DNA of 37,544 nt, taken from assembly GCF_001884235.1 (NCBI RefSeq), contig NZ_MAOI01000049.1:1-37544 (forward strand), written 5' to 3'. How positions within the stretch are numbered: the first letter of the stretch is position 1; every line of letters starts with the position of its first letter. The notes under the pieces are model-generated. The model was given only the letters and a program-made list of their open reading frames with translations. It had not been told where the DNA came from and did no database searches. A program made the translations under genes and the position numbers. This document shows, in pieces, positions 27,248 to 37,482 of the stretch. The stretch is from Bacillus paramycoides (GTDB taxonomy: Bacteria > Bacillota > Bacilli > Bacillales > Bacillaceae_G).

Positions 27248-28284
27248 AGTGCTGTGCCCCCATTAAAGGTAACGCCAGCCCCTTGTACAGTACGTCCAAT
27301 AATACGAGCTGTTTCTCCTTGCTCTTCAAGAAGACGAACAACATCTTTTGCATCTTCTTCTTTCACCGCTACTACCATACCAATACCCATGTTAAAAATA
27401 TTGAACATTTCTTTCTCTTCTAGTTTCCCAACTTCTTGAAGTAAATTGAAGATCGGCTGAATTTCCCAAGACCCTAGTTCAATTTCTGCACCGATTCCTT
27501 CTGGCAACATACGTGGAATATTTTCAATGAACCCGCCACCTGTAATATGCGCCATACCGTATACTTCATGTTTCTTCAATAGTTCTAAAATAGGTTTGAC
27601 ATAAATTTTCGTTGGTTTTAATAATTCTTCACCAAGAGGTAGTTCTAAACGCCCATAAATACGGTCTAAAGATAACTGTCCATCTTCTAGTAACACCTTT
27701 CGTACTAATGAATAACCGTTACTATGAATACCACTAGATGCTAAGCCAATTAATACGTGACCAGCTTCAATCTTTCCACCTGTTACAATTTTCTTTTTAT
27801 CAACAATTCCAACTGTAAAACCAGCTAAATCGTATTCTTCTGTAGAATACATACCTGGCATTTCAGCTGTTTCCCCACCAATTAATGCACAACCAGCTTG
27901 GCGACAGCCCTCTGATATACCTTTGACGATGTTTTCAATTTTACTAGGTTCAGCTTTACCACAAGCAATATAATCAAGGAAGAAAAGCGGCTCTGCTCCT
28001 TGGACAACAATATCATTTACACACATTGCTACTGCATCAATACCAATTGTGTCATGTTTATCTGCCATAAAAGCGAGCATCAATTTTGTTCCCACGCCAT
28101 CTGTTCCAGATACTAAAACAGGTTCTTCTAATGCAAATTTTGATAGATCAAACATACCTCCAAAACCGCCTAAACCGCCTAGTACTTCTTTTCTCATTGT
28201 TGTTTGTACGTGTTTTTTCATGCGAGATACCGCTTCATATCCAGCTTCAATATCTACTCCTGCTTGCTTATATGCATTCGCCAT
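27244..28284 (-). CDS. purM: Phosphoribosylformylglycinamidine cyclo-ligase (AIR synthetase)
   Basis: A 346-residue ATP-dependent enzyme that closes the imidazole ring of FGAM to give AIR. The glycine-rich GTDGVGTKL is at 60-68, followed by [18 protein letters not shown], the family signature. It shares the PurM/PurL fold. It overlaps purN by 4 nt but is separated from purF by 103 nt that contain a hairpin. Full length. Confidence 0.97.
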   Translation of the reverse strand: MANAYKQAGVDIEAGYEAVSRMKKHVQTTMRKEVLGGLGGFGGMFDLSKFALEEPVLVSGTDGVGTKLMLAFMADKHDTIGIDAVAMCVNDIVVQGAEPLFFLDYIACGKAEPSKIENIVKGISEGCRQAGCALIGGETAEMPGMYSTEEYDLAGFTVGIVDKKKIVTGGKIEAGHVLIGLASSGIHSNGYSLVRKVLLEDGQLSLDRIYGRLELPLGEELLKPTKIYVKPILELLKKHEVYGMAHITGGGFIENIPRMLPEGIGAEIELGSWEIQPIFNLLQEVGKLEEKEMFNIFNMGIGMVVAVKEEDAKDVVRLLEEQGETARIIGRTVQGAGVTFNGGTAL

Positions 28285-28347
28285 CGTTTTTTACACCTCG
28301 TCTTTTAATTTCTCCCCATCCAGGGCGGCCGTTTTAAGAAAGGAGCT

Positions 28348-28375
28348 AGCTTCTACATCAAAAGAAGTAGAAGCT
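28348..28375. terminator. Hairpin in the purF-purM gap
   Basis: AGCTTCTAC (28348-28356) and GTAGAAGCT (28367-28375) pair around a 10-nt loop, and six Ts follow on the plus strand. In the operon (minus) direction no T run follows, so it would stop antisense transcription or stabilise or process the pur mRNA. The rest of the gap shows nothing. Confidence 0.5.
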
Positions 28376-28387
28376 TTTTTCACTTTC

Positions 28388-29803
28388 TTATTTCATACTT
28401 TCTAAAAGCTCTTGCTCATAATCATAAAGAGCTGTTGGGTAGTCTCCATTGAAGTAAGCCATACATAAGCCACCGTATTTCCCTTCATATGGGCGTCCAA
28501 TTGCATCTACTAATCCATCTTCACTTAAAAATGTTAGTGAATCCGCACCGATCATTTCACGGATTTCTTCTACTGTATTATTTGCTGCAATTAATTCTTT
28601 TCTCGTTTGAATATCAATGCCATAGAAGCATGGATACTTCAGAGGTGGTGAAGCAATTCTTACATGAACTTCTGTCGCTCCAGCCTCACGAAGCATACGA
28701 ACAATTCGTTTACTTGTCGTCCCTCTTACAATAGAGTCATCAATCATAACAACTCGTTTCCCTTCAACTACACCTCTTACTGCGGAAAGCTTCATCTTTA
28801 CCCCTTGCTCACGCAGTTCTTGAGAAGGTTGAATAAATGTACGTCCAACGTAACGATTTTTAATTAACCCTAACTCATACGGAATACCTGTCGCCTCAGC
28901 ATAACCGATTGCTGCTGAAATACTAGAGTCTGGCACACCAGTAACAACATCAGCTTCAATAGGAGCTTCTGCCGCTAAACGTTTCCCCATGTTTTTACGT
29001 GCTGCGTGGACATTAATACCAGCGATATTAGAATCTGGGCGTGCAAAGTAAATGTATTCCATACTACAAATTGCATGTTCTACATCGTTTGTGAAACGAT
29101 CTACGTGAATTCCTTCATCATTAATGATAAGTAATTCACCAGGTTCTACATCACGAATGTATGTTGCACCTACTACATCGAAAGCGCATGTTTCTGATGC
29201 TACAACGTAAGCATCACCCATTTTCCCAATTGAAAGGGGACGGAATCCATTTGGATCTAGCGCAACAATCATTTCATTTCCAGTTAGTAAAAGATATGCA
29301 AACGCACCTTTCACTTTATTTAGAGCGTCTTTTACACTTTCAATTAAAGAATCTTTTGTACTACGTTTAATTAGATGTAAAAGTACTTCTGTATCTGAAC
29401 TTGTTTGAAAAATGCTTCCCTCTGCCTCTAATTCACGGCGAAGCATCTTTGCATTAATTAAATTTCCGTTATGAGCTAATGCCATACTATGGTCAGAAAA
29501 ACGGAATAATAATGGTTGAACATTAGCAACTTCACTTCCACCTGCTGTCGCATATCGTACGTGTCCAATTGCTGATTTTCCGTTTAATCCTTCTAGCTCA
29601 CCTCTTGAAAACACTTCTGATATTAAACCTAACCCCTTGTGACCGATGATTTTTTCCCCATTATTTACAACAATGCCTGCGCCTTCTTGGCCACGGTGCT
29701 GCAAACTGTGCAATCCGTAGTACGAAACTTGTGCTGCATTTTCATGCCCCCAAATTCCGAAAACGCCACATTCTTCATTTAACCCCTTTATTTCAGCAAG
29801 CAT
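28388..29803 (-). CDS. purF: Amidophosphoribosyltransferase (glutamine PRPP amidotransferase)
   Basis: This is the first committed step: PRPP + glutamine gives phosphoribosylamine. I chose the ATG at 29801-29803 ([16 protein letters not shown]), seven bases after AAGGGG. It gives the 11-residue propeptide cleaved before the N-terminal nucleophile C12, as in B. subtilis. The protein has 471 residues. The Ntn glutaminase domain runs to about 245, then the PRTase domain with the PRPP loop [14 protein letters not shown] at 351-364. Of the four cysteines that hold the 4Fe-4S cluster in B. subtilis, three have counterparts (C246, C392, C447); the fourth position is Y450. The gene overlaps purL by 16 nt. 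Confidence 0.96.
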   Translation of the reverse strand: MLAEIKGLNEECGVFGIWGHENAAQVSYYGLHSLQHRGQEGAGIVVNNGEKIIGHKGLGLISEVFSRGELEGLNGKSAIGHVRYATAGGSEVANVQPLLFRFSDHSMALAHNGNLINAKMLRRELEAEGSIFQTSSDTEVLLHLIKRSTKDSLIESVKDALNKVKGAFAYLLLTGNEMIVALDPNGFRPLSIGKMGDAYVVASETCAFDVVGATYIRDVEPGELLIINDEGIHVDRFTNDVEHAICSMEYIYFARPDSNIAGINVHAARKNMGKRLAAEAPIEADVVTGVPDSSISAAIGYAEATGIPYELGLIKNRYVGRTFIQPSQELREQGVKMKLSAVRGVVEGKRVVMIDDSIVRGTTSKRIVRMLREAGATEVHVRIASPPLKYPCFYGIDIQTRKELIAANNTVEEIREMIGADSLTFLSEDGLVDAIGRPYEGKYGGLCMAYFNGDYPTALYDYEQELLESMK

Positions 29804-32007
29804 GGGATTGCCCCTTTCCAAGCCTTTCTCATTTCATCTACATTTGCTGTAAGTAATACTTCATTTTCTTCATTATGAATTGTTACTTCATTTGTATTTG
29901 TCACTTCTCCAACTTGAATTGCTTCGACCACTTTCTCGAACGCTTCTTTATTTTCACGTTTTACAGTTATAACGAAGCGAGATTGTGATTCCGCAAATAA
30001 TGCCGCCGTTTCTTCTCCGTCTAATTTCACAGTAGCACCTAAACCGTTAGCACCAATTGCACTTTCAGAAATCGCAACTGCTAAACCACCTTCAGCAACA
30101 TCATGTGCAGATTGAACAAGGCCGGCTTGAATTGCTTTTAATACTTGTTTTTGGCGTTTTAATTCTACATCTAGATCGATGCTTGGTGATTGACCGAAAA
30201 TTTTGCCGTAAATCATTTTCTGTAATTCACTTCCACCAAACTCAGCTTTCGTTTCTCCGATTACATAAACTAAGTCGCCAGCTTGCTTAAATTCTTGTGT
30301 TGTTACGTGTTTTAAGTCGTGTACAAGTCCAACCATCCCAACAGTTGGTGTTGGATATACAGCTTCACCACTACGCTCGTTATACATTGATACATTCCCG
30401 CCGATAACTGGCGTTTGTAATGTGCGACAAGCTTCACTCATACCGTCTACTGATTTCTCAATTTGCCAGAAGATCTCTGGCTTTTCTGGATTACCAAAGT
30501 TTAAGCAATCTGTAATTGCAAGTGGCTCTCCACCAGAACATACGATATTACGTGCTGCCTCTGCTACTGCAATTTTCCCACCCATTTCTGGATCTAAATA
30601 AATGTAGCGAGAGTTACAATCCGTCGTCATTGCTAAAGCCTTTTCTGTATCACGTACACGTACAACCGCTGCATCTGAACCTGGTGTAACAACTGTGCTT
30701 GTGCGTACTTGATAATCATATTGATCATAAACCCACTCTTTACTTGCAATCGTCGGTTGTTGTAATAGAGCGAATAACGTTTCTTTATAATCTTCTACTT
30801 TTGGTGTTTCCATTTTCATTTGCTGGAACTCAGCAAAGTATGCTGCTTCTTTTGATGGTTTATGATAAATTGGCGCTTCTTCTGCTAAAGCATCTGCTGG
30901 AACCTCAGCTACCATTTCACCTTTATGGAATAAGCGAAGCATTTTATCTTCAGTTACTTTCCCCATCGTAACTGCTGCAAGACCGTACTTCTCGAATAAA
31001 TCTACTATTTCTTGCTCTCTACCTTTTTTTACAACAATTAACATACGCTCTTGTGATTCAGATAGCATCATTTCATACGGTGTCATTCCTGTTTCACGCT
31101 GCGGTACATCATCTAAGTACATTTCAATACCCATACCTGCTTTACTTGCCATTTCCGCAGAAGATGATGTCAAACCAGCAGCTCCCATATCTTGAATTCC
31201 AACAAGTGCATCCGATTGAATTAATTCTAAGCAAGCTTCAATAAGAAGTTTCTCCATAAATGGATCCCCTACTTGAACCGCCGGGCGTTTCGCTTCTGAG
31301 CTTTCAGATAGCTCTTCAGATGCGAATGTTGCACCGTGAATACCATCACGACCAGTTGATGCTCCTACGTACATTACTGTATTACCAGCACCATGTGCTT
31401 GCCCTTTTTTAATATCTTCATGATTAATTAAGCCTACACACATTGCATTTACAAGTGGATTTCCTTCATAACATGGATCAAACTGTACTTCTCCACCAAC
31501 AGTAGGAATACCGATGCAGTTACCGTATCCTGCGATTCCCGCTACTACTTCTTCGAATAAATATTTCACACGTGGTGATTGTAATTCACCGAAGCGAAGT
31601 GAGTTTAATAGAGCTACCGGACGTGCTCCCATAGAGAATACATCACGAATAATACCGCCGACACCTGTTGCTGCTCCTTGATATGGTTCAATAGCAGAAG
31701 GATGGTTATGACTTTCCATTTTAAATACAACAGCTTGATTATCACCGATATCTACAATTCCAGCGCCTTCTCCAGGCCCTTGCAGGACACGCTCACCTGT
31801 CGTTGGGAATTTGCGAAGAACTGGTTTTGAATTTTTATAACTACAATGTTCAGACCACATTACAGAGAATAATCCTGTTTCTGTATAATTCGGCAAACGG
31901 CCTAAAATCTTTTCAACCATGGCAAACTCTTCGTCTGTTAGCCCCATTTCCGCATATATACGCTCTTCTTTAATTTGTATTGGATTTGGTTCAAGCATTA
32001 ACGACAT
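29788..32007 (-). CDS. purL: FGAM synthase subunit PurL
   Basis: The 739-residue small-type PurL synthesises FGAM from FGAR, ATP and ammonia (step four). It needs PurQ for glutaminase activity and PurS as a bridging subunit, and both are encoded just upstream. WSEHCSYK is at 51-58 and the catalytic-site ESHNHPS at 98-104. Two related PurM-like halves fill the rest. It begins within the last 17 nt of purQ and its end overlaps purF by 16 nt, consistent with tight translational coupling. Confidence 0.97.
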   Translation of the reverse strand: MSLMLEPNPIQIKEERIYAEMGLTDEEFAMVEKILGRLPNYTETGLFSVMWSEHCSYKNSKPVLRKFPTTGERVLQGPGEGAGIVDIGDNQAVVFKMESHNHPSAIEPYQGAATGVGGIIRDVFSMGARPVALLNSLRFGELQSPRVKYLFEEVVAGIAGYGNCIGIPTVGGEVQFDPCYEGNPLVNAMCVGLINHEDIKKGQAHGAGNTVMYVGASTGRDGIHGATFASEELSESSEAKRPAVQVGDPFMEKLLIEACLELIQSDALVGIQDMGAAGLTSSSAEMASKAGMGIEMYLDDVPQRETGMTPYEMMLSESQERMLIVVKKGREQEIVDLFEKYGLAAVTMGKVTEDKMLRLFHKGEMVAEVPADALAEEAPIYHKPSKEAAYFAEFQQMKMETPKVEDYKETLFALLQQPTIASKEWVYDQYDYQVRTSTVVTPGSDAAVVRVRDTEKALAMTTDCNSRYIYLDPEMGGKIAVAEAARNIVCSGGEPLAITDCLNFGNPEKPEIFWQIEKSVDGMSEACRTLQTPVIGGNVSMYNERSGEAVYPTPTVGMVGLVHDLKHVTTQEFKQAGDLVYVIGETKAEFGGSELQKMIYGKIFGQSPSIDLDVELKRQKQVLKAIQAGLVQSAHDVAEGGLAVAISESAIGANGLGATVKLDGEETAALFAESQSRFVITVKRENKEAFEKVVEAIQVGEVTNTNEVTIHNEENEVLLTANVDEMRKAWKGAIPCLLK

Positions 32008-32674
32008 ATGTTTCCCTCCACTGTTTTAAAATAGATTGAAAGACTTTTAACCCTTCAGCACCACCAAGTAATTCATCTACAGCACGCTCTGGGTGTGGCA
32101 TCATACCAAGTACATTTCCTTTTTCATTTACAATACCAGCAATATCTGAAACGCTACCGTTCGGATTTTCTACGTAACGGAATGCGATTTGATTGTTCTC
32201 TTCTAATCTTTTAAGAGTTTCTTCATCACAATAGTAATTCCCCTCACCATGAGCGATTGGAATATTGATTACTTCATCTTTTTCATATTGTGATGTAAAC
32301 ATCGTTTCGTTATTTTCAACGCGTAACTGAACAGTACGGCACATAAATTTTAAGTTTTCGTTTCTCATTAATGCTCCTGGTAGTAATCCTGATTCAACAA
32401 GAATCTGGAATCCATTACATACACCTAAAATCGGCTTTCCTTGCTCAGCAGCTTTTTGCACTGCTTTCATTGCATTAGCAAAGCGAGAAATAGCACCACA
32501 GCGTAAGTAGTCACCGTATGAGAATCCACCTGGTAGTAAAATTGCATCATATTCATCTAAATTCTCTGTATCGTGCCAAACGTAATCTACTTCTTCGCCA
32601 AGCTCATCTTTAATTGCATGGAACATATCGACATCACAGTTCGAACCCGGAAATACTATTACGGCAAATTTCAC
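31991..32674 (-). CDS. purQ: FGAM synthase glutaminase subunit PurQ
   Basis: A 227-residue class I glutamine amidotransferase that supplies ammonia to PurL. The nucleophile is C86 in GVCNGFQ, with the catalytic His and Glu in MPHPERA near residues 192-198. The N-terminal [10 protein letters not shown] is typical. It overlaps purS by 4 nt and purL by 17 nt. Confidence 0.97.
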   Translation of the reverse strand: MKFAVIVFPGSNCDVDMFHAIKDELGEEVDYVWHDTENLDEYDAILLPGGFSYGDYLRCGAISRFANAMKAVQKAAEQGKPILGVCNGFQILVESGLLPGALMRNENLKFMCRTVQLRVENNETMFTSQYEKDEVINIPIAHGEGNYYCDEETLKRLEENNQIAFRYVENPNGSVSDIAGIVNEKGNVLGMMPHPERAVDELLGGAEGLKVFQSILKQWRETYVVNA

Positions 32675-32925
32675 TGTGCGACAACCTCCTCAACTTCATA
32701 ACGGAAGTCTTCCATTACAACGTTCGCTAATAGTTTTTCACACATTTCCTTTACCTTTGCGTCAAGGTCAGATACTGATTTATCAATTGTTAGTTCCATG
32801 TACTTTCCGATTCGAACGTCTTGTACTTCTGTGAACGAAAGACTATGAAGTGCCCCTTTTACTGCTGTTCCTTGTGGATCTAATACGCTTTCTCTTAACG
32901 TTACATATACCTTAACTTTATACAT
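32671..32925 (-). CDS. purS: FGAM synthase subunit PurS
   Basis: An 84-residue protein that dimerises and holds PurQ and PurL together. [15 protein letters not shown] at 4-18 is the recognisable N-terminus. It overlaps purC by 8 nt and purQ by 4 nt, so it is read as part of a coupled block. Confidence 0.96.
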   Translation of the reverse strand: MYKVKVYVTLRESVLDPQGTAVKGALHSLSFTEVQDVRIGKYMELTIDKSVSDLDAKVKEMCEKLLANVVMEDFRYEVEEVVAQ

Positions 32926-33637
32926 GTGAAATTCCCCCTAAACGTTTTAAAATCTCTTCATAAGCTTCTGTTAAATTTCCAAGATCGCGACGGAATACGT
33001 CTTTATCAAACTTTTCATTGCTCGTTTCATCCCATAAACGGCAAGTATCTGGTGAAATTTCATCCGCTAATATGATTTCCCCTTCTTCTGTTACGCCAAA
33101 CTCTAATTTGAAATCTACTAATCTTACACGACAGCTTGCGAAATGCTCAATCAATACTTGATTGATTTGTAGAGCCATATCTCGTAATACGCTTACTTGC
33201 TCTGGCGATGCAACGTTTAATACACGAATATGATCTTCCGTTACAAGCGGATCTCCTAAATCATCATCTTTGAAGTAAAATTCTACGATTGGTTCTGCAA
33301 GTACAGTTCCCTCTTCCATTCCTAATCGTTTTGAAAGACTTCCTGCAATTACATTTCTTGTGACAACTTCTAAAGGAATAATACTCACTTTTTTTACAAG
33401 TTGCTCTGTTTCAGATAACTTCTCAACAAAATGTGTTTTTATTCCCACTTCTTGTAACTTTCTGAACAATAAAGTTGTAATCTCATTGTTCAAACGACCT
33501 TTTCCTGTAATCGTCTCTTTTTTCTCCCCATTGAAAGCAGTCGCACTATCTTTGTACTCTACCCAAACCATATCTGCTGATTCTGTACGATAAATTCTTT
33601 TTGCCTTACCTTCATACAGCAATTCTAGCTTTTGCAT
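32918..33637 (-). CDS. purC: SAICAR synthetase
   Basis: A 239-residue enzyme that joins CAIR with aspartate using ATP to give SAICAR. LYEGKAKRIY at 7-16 and the later RLVDFKLEFG and LADEISPDTCRLWD segments are family signatures. The ATG at 33635-33637 lies nine bases after AGGGGG; a longer in-frame start 19 codons upstream lacks a site and adds a hydrophobic stretch foreign to the family. It is separated from purB by 88 nt holding a 12-bp hairpin. Confidence 0.96.
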   Translation of the reverse strand: MQKLELLYEGKAKRIYRTESADMVWVEYKDSATAFNGEKKETITGKGRLNNEITTLLFRKLQEVGIKTHFVEKLSETEQLVKKVSIIPLEVVTRNVIAGSLSKRLGMEEGTVLAEPIVEFYFKDDDLGDPLVTEDHIRVLNVASPEQVSVLRDMALQINQVLIEHFASCRVRLVDFKLEFGVTEEGEIILADEISPDTCRLWDETSNEKFDKDVFRRDLGNLTEAYEEILKRLGGISHV

Positions 33638-33687
33638 TTCGCAAGCCCCCTGTAGTTTGAAAAATGTGAATAATATTTTTATAAAGA

Positions 33688-33717
33688 ATGGCACAGAATG
33701 ACTCTATTCTGTGCCAT
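33688..33717. other. Perfect 12-bp hairpin between purB and purC
   Basis: ATGGCACAGAAT and its exact inverse enclose a 6-nt loop (33700-33705). In the operon direction TTCTTTATAAAAAT follows, a poor terminator tail. It may partly attenuate transcription, or mark an mRNA processing site. Confidence 0.6.
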
Positions 33718-33725
33718 ATAAAATT

Positions 33726-35033
33726 TTACGCTTCGTTTAATCCAAGGCGTTCAAAGATTGTATCAACGTGTTGCATATGATGCTCATAATTGAAGCATTC
33801 ATTAATTTCTTCTTGTGTTAATTTGCTCGTAATACGCTCATCAGCTTCTACAAGTTCTTTAAATTGTACTTGTGTTTCCCAAGCTTCCATCGCTTTAGGC
33901 TGTACGATATCATAAGCTTCTTCACGCACCATACCTTTGTCGATTAGTGTAAGCATTACGCGCTGAGAATAAATTAAGCCGTATGTTCTTGTCATATTAC
34001 GTTTCATATTCTCTGGGTATACAGTTAAGTTTTTAACGATATTACCAAAGCGATTTAACATGTAATTTAACGCGATTGTAGCATCTGGTAAAATTACGCG
34101 TTCTGCAGAAGAGTGAGAGATATCGCGTTCATGCCATAATGGAACATTCTCGTAAGCTGTCATCATATAACCGCGGATAACACGAGCTAAACCAGTCATA
34201 TTTTCAGATCCAATTGGATTACGTTTATGTGGCATTGCAGAAGAACCTTTTTGGCCTTTTGCGAAAGCCTCTTCAACTTCACGTGTTTCACTCTTTTGTA
34301 AACCACGAATCTCAACTGCCATCTTTTCAATAGATGTTGCGATTAGTGCAAGTGTTGACATGTAATGAGCATGGCGATCACGTTGCAATGTTTGTGTTGA
34401 AATAGGTGCTGCTTCTAATCCTAAGTTTTCACAAACATACTTTTCTACGAATGGATCGATATTTGCAAATGTACCAACCGCACCAGATAATTTACCAACG
34501 CGAACTGTATTAGCAGCTTGTTTGAAACGCTCTACGTTACGTTTCATTTCTTCATACCAAAGACCAAGTTTTAAACCAAATGTTGTTGGTTCTGCATGAA
34601 CACCATGTGTTCTTCCCATCATGATCGTGTATTTATGCTCTTTTGCTTTGTTAGCTAAAATGCTAACAAAGTTTTCTAAGTCTTTTAATAAGATTTCATT
34701 CGCTTGTTTTAAGATGTAAGATAACGCTGTATCTACTACGTCTGTAGATGTTAAACCGTAATGAACCCATTTACGTTCCTCACCTAATGCTGGTGTTTCT
34801 GATACAGCACGAGTGAATGCAACTACGTCATGACGTGTCTCTTTTTCAATTTCATAAATACGATCAATATCAAATGATGCATGCTCACGAATTTTTTTAA
34901 CATCTTCTTTTGGAATATCGCCAAGCTCAGCCCATGCTTCACAAGCTAAAATCTCAACTTCTAACCACGCTTTAAATTTGTTTTCTTCCGTCCAAATCGC
35001 ACCCATTTCAGGGCGTGTATAACGACTAATCAT
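33726..35033 (-). CDS. purB: Adenylosuccinate lyase
   Basis: A 435-residue member of the fumarase/aspartase superfamily. It cleaves SAICAR to AICAR and adenylosuccinate to AMP, both releasing fumarate. The superfamily signature [10 protein letters not shown] is at 264-273; H68 and H143 (in [11 protein letters not shown]) are likely active-site residues. The ATG at 35031-35033 ([10 protein letters not shown]) follows TTGGAGGG and matches B. subtilis PurB; an in-frame extension of 12 codons is rejected. It overlaps purK by 4 nt. Confidence 0.97.
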   Translation of the reverse strand: MISRYTRPEMGAIWTEENKFKAWLEVEILACEAWAELGDIPKEDVKKIREHASFDIDRIYEIEKETRHDVVAFTRAVSETPALGEERKWVHYGLTSTDVVDTALSYILKQANEILLKDLENFVSILANKAKEHKYTIMMGRTHGVHAEPTTFGLKLGLWYEEMKRNVERFKQAANTVRVGKLSGAVGTFANIDPFVEKYVCENLGLEAAPISTQTLQRDRHAHYMSTLALIATSIEKMAVEIRGLQKSETREVEEAFAKGQKGSSAMPHKRNPIGSENMTGLARVIRGYMMTAYENVPLWHERDISHSSAERVILPDATIALNYMLNRFGNIVKNLTVYPENMKRNMTRTYGLIYSQRVMLTLIDKGMVREEAYDIVQPKAMEAWETQVQFKELVEADERITSKLTQEEINECFNYEHHMQHVDTIFERLGLNEA

Positions 35034-36181
35034 CTTTTTCCCTCCAACAGTTGTTCTTGATGGTCCCAAATATGCAAACTCTTCGCTTTTTCTAGGGCGA
35101 CTTCAATATTATCATTTAAAATATTAACATGCCCCATTTTTCGCTGCGCTTTTGCTTCTTCTTTTCCATACAAGTGTAAATAGCACCCGGTTAATCTATT
35201 CACTTGTCCTAGGACCCCTTCTATATGTTCGCCTAAAATGTTCACCATGACAACTGGTTTTAACAAATTTGTTTCTCCAAGAGGTAAATTACAGATTGCT
35301 CGAATATGTTGGCCAAATTGACTCGTTTCACATGCATCAAGTGTATAATGTCCTGAATTGTGAGGTCTTGGTGCTAATTCATTAATATAAATCTCACCGT
35401 CAGCAGTAGCAAACATCTCTACCGCAAGTGTTCCCACAAGTTCTAATTCATCCGCAAGCACTTTTGCGTAAGCAATTGCTTTTTGAGAAAGTTCTTCTGT
35501 AATGCGAGCTGGAACGATAGATTCATGCAAGATGTTATTCACATGAATATTTTCCGCTACCGGAAATACTTTCGTTTCACCACTTACACTACGAATTACA
35601 ATAACTGATACTTCTTTTTCAAAAGGCACCCATTTTTCTAGAATGCACTCTGCTTCATTCGCAAGCTCTCGTGCCTTCTCAACATCAGCTTCACTTCTTA
35701 AAACAACTTGCCCTTTCCCATCATATCCACCTGTCGTCGTTTTTAAGACGGAAGGAAATGATAACTCAGCAATCGCTTCAGTAAGCTGATTTTGATTTTG
35801 AACTAATCTATACGTTGCTACTGGTAACCCAGCTTTCTCAATTGCATTCTTTTCTGTAAAACGATTTTGCGTTTTATTTAACAACTGACTACCTTGTGGT
35901 AAGTAAGCATGTTTTTCAAGCCATTGTAAACATCTATAATCAATATTCTCAAATTCATATGTGACAACGTCGCTTCTCTCTGCTAAATGCTGAATTGCTT
36001 TTAAATCGTCATACGGTGCAACAACTTCGACATCAGCAACTTGTGCACATGGTGAATGCTTTGTAGGATCTAAAACAGCAATTTTATATCCCATCTCCTT
36101 AGCTGCCAGCGCCATCATTCTTCCAAGCTGGCCGCCTCCAATAATGCCGATTGTTTTTCCAGGTAAAATGATTCTCGTCAT
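35030..36181 (-). CDS. purK: N5-carboxyaminoimidazole ribonucleotide synthase
   Basis: A 383-residue ATP-grasp enzyme that makes N5-CAIR from AIR, bicarbonate and ATP, which PurE then rearranges. The N-terminal [12 protein letters not shown] (12-23) and the ATP-grasp segment [11 protein letters not shown] (about 149-159) are diagnostic; [15 protein letters not shown] follows near 272. It overlaps purE by 4 nt and purB by 4 nt. Confidence 0.97.
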   Translation of the reverse strand: MTRIILPGKTIGIIGGGQLGRMMALAAKEMGYKIAVLDPTKHSPCAQVADVEVVAPYDDLKAIQHLAERSDVVTYEFENIDYRCLQWLEKHAYLPQGSQLLNKTQNRFTEKNAIEKAGLPVATYRLVQNQNQLTEAIAELSFPSVLKTTTGGYDGKGQVVLRSEADVEKARELANEAECILEKWVPFEKEVSVIVIRSVSGETKVFPVAENIHVNNILHESIVPARITEELSQKAIAYAKVLADELELVGTLAVEMFATADGEIYINELAPRPHNSGHYTLDACETSQFGQHIRAICNLPLGETNLLKPVVMVNILGEHIEGVLGQVNRLTGCYLHLYGKEEAKAQRKMGHVNILNDNIEVALEKAKSLHIWDHQEQLLEGKR

Positions 36182-36663
36182 ACTAGCTCACTACCTTCAC
36201 GCACAGTTTTCTCAATAGCTTCTCGTCTCAGTTCTAATGCATCATGTATGTCATCATGAAATGATCCAAGTATTTGTGCAGCAAGTAATCCAGCATTTGT
36301 TGAACCAGCCTTACCAATTGCAACAGTTGCAACTGGAACCCCTCCTGGCATTTGGACGATGGATAATAATGAATCTAAGCCGTTTAATGCTTTTGATTGA
36401 ACTGGAACACCGATTACAGGAAGATTTGTCTTCGCTGCAACCATTCCTGGTAAATGCGCTGCTCCACCAGCTCCAGCAATAATAACTTTTAATCCACGTT
36501 CACGAGCTGTTTCTGCATATTCAAACATATAATCCGGAGTCCGATGAGCGGATACAACTTTTTTCTCATACGGTATATCTAATTCATCTAAAATGTCACA
36601 AGCATATTTCATTGTTTCCCAGTCTGACGTGCTTCCCATTATGACTCCAACTAGTGATTTCAT
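36178..36663 (-). CDS. purE: N5-CAIR mutase
   Basis: A 161-residue class I PurE that converts N5-CAIR to CAIR. GSTSDW (10-15) and SAHRTP (38-43, with the catalytic His) are visible, with the Gly/Ala-rich [11 protein letters not shown] at 63-73. The ATG at 36661-36663 lies eight bases after GGGGGG; an in-frame start seven codons upstream would overlap that ribosome site. It is the first gene of the pur operon, behind a guanine riboswitch. Confidence 0.96.
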   Translation of the reverse strand: MKSLVGVIMGSTSDWETMKYACDILDELDIPYEKKVVSAHRTPDYMFEYAETARERGLKVIIAGAGGAAHLPGMVAAKTNLPVIGVPVQSKALNGLDSLLSIVQMPGGVPVATVAIGKAGSTNAGLLAAQILGSFHDDIHDALELRREAIEKTVREGSELV

Positions 36664-36693
36664 ATTAGAATCCCCCCGATTCAAATAAAAAAA

Positions 36694-36747
36694 GCCTGAA
36701 ATAGAACAGTTTCTCTTTTACTATGAGAGAAAGCGCTCTACTCAGGC
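36694..36747 (-). terminator. Riboswitch-controlled terminator of the pur operon
   Basis: On the minus strand GCCTGA at 36742-36747 pairs with TCAGGC at 36694-36699 as the base of a long imperfect stem with an inner GAGAAA/TTTCTC pairing, followed by seven Ts. It precedes the purE ribosome site and should form when guanine is bound upstream. Confidence 0.85.
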
Positions 36748-36788
36748 ATACGTATCCCTTGTGAATAGAAAAATACCGAGTGACTTTC

Positions 36789-36857
36789 CCTCATAGTCTA
36801 ACGAATAACGGTCGTTAGGTAGAGACTTGCAGGCCATATCCCCGCGATTATATGAGG
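36789..36857 (-). ncRNA. Purine riboswitch aptamer, guanine class
   Basis: The minus-strand leader carries P1 CCTCATA/TATGAGG, the conserved TATAATCGCGGGGATATGGC, GCAAGTCTCTACC, a P3 hairpin and the closing GACTATG. The C in GACTATG is the specificity base that pairs with guanine or hypoxanthine; adenine switches have T there. This matches the leaders of Bacillus pur operons and predicts repression by guanine or hypoxanthine. Confidence 0.95.
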
Positions 36858-36883
36858 TCTTATATATTATTGTTTCTATGGCT

Positions 36884-36913
36884 ATATTAACAATATTTCA
36901 TAAACAATGTCAA
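36884..36913 (-). promoter_or_regulatory. Sigma-A promoter of the pur operon
   Basis: On the minus strand a perfect TTGACA (36908-36913) and TAATAT (36884-36889) are 18 bp apart, ending about 27 bp before the aptamer. Confidence 0.85.
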
Positions 36914-36919
36914 TAAATA

Positions 36920-36960
36920 ATCGAATGTTTTTTTATTACTTATCGTTAACGTTCGTGTTT
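36920..36960. promoter_or_regulatory. Possible PurR box pair upstream of the pur promoter
   Basis: On the minus strand ACACGAACGTTAA, with the CGAAC core, faces a weaker inverted copy, AAAACATTCGATTA. The cores are 24 nt apart and lie just upstream of the -35. PurR in Bacillus binds inverted boxes of form AWWWCCGAACWWT separated by 16-17 nt. One box and the spacing are imperfect, so this is tentative. Confidence 0.4.
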
Positions 36961-37096
36961 TAGTTATATTCAAAAGAAGAATTGCAACTATATGCAAGAT
37001 GGAAAGGGAATTAGAATATATATTTCTAGAGATCTATTTTACGTATAATTGTTTATATAGTACTTCAGTATGTTTTAAATCAAAATATATACACTC

Positions 37097-37126
37097 TTGT
37101 GTTCTATACATCAATAGAACTTATAT
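37097..37126 (+). promoter_or_regulatory. Candidate promoter with an inverted repeat in its spacer
   Basis: TTGTGT (37097-37102) and TTATAT (37121-37126) are 18 bp apart. The perfect inverted repeat GTTCTAT-N6-ATAGAAC (37101-37120) fills the spacer, a typical repressor position. It precedes the small membrane protein gene. Moderate to low confidence. Confidence 0.4.
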
Positions 37127-37157
37127 TGTAGCAATTTAATTTCTAAGGGGGATAACT

Positions 37158-37439
37158 GTGAAAAAAAGGACTATGCTATTATCCTATTTATTTTTCTCTA
37201 TCGCAGTAATTGCCGTAATTATTGAATACTTATTTATATCATCCCATTTTTTCTACTCTCATTATTTTAAATATATACTTGTGATAGAAATAATGTGTCC
37301 TATCTTAGGCATTATTTTAGGAGCATTCGAAAAACCGGGAGTACAAAAAATCATTGTCATTATTTTAAATAGCCTCTATTTCATTCTTTTTTCGTCTTTA
37401 GCGTTATTAAACTTATGGATTTCAACATTTGGTAAATAA
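37158..37439 (+). CDS. Small membrane protein of unknown function (GTG start)
   Basis: A 93-residue protein with three hydrophobic segments (about residues 7-27, 38-57 and 62-88) and almost no polar loops. I recognise no family. The start is GTG after AAGGGGG. It is a single plus-strand gene squeezed between the pur promoter and an rRNA operon, convergent with the 5S rRNA and sharing its terminator. Confidence 0.65.
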   Translation: MKKRTMLLSYLFFSIAVIAVIIEYLFISSHFFYSHYFKYILVIEIMCPILGIILGAFEKPGVQKIIVIILNSLYFILFSSLALLNLWISTFGK

Positions 37440-37451
37440 AAATAAACACAA

Positions 37452-37482
37452 AAAAACCTAAGTCGAAACGACTTAGGTTTTT
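37452..37482. terminator. Bidirectional terminator between the small gene and the rRNA operon
   Basis: A perfect 14-bp stem (AAAAACCTAAGTCG and its inverse) with a 3-nt loop. T runs on both sides allow it to end the rRNA operon (minus) and the small membrane protein gene (plus). Confidence 0.9.
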
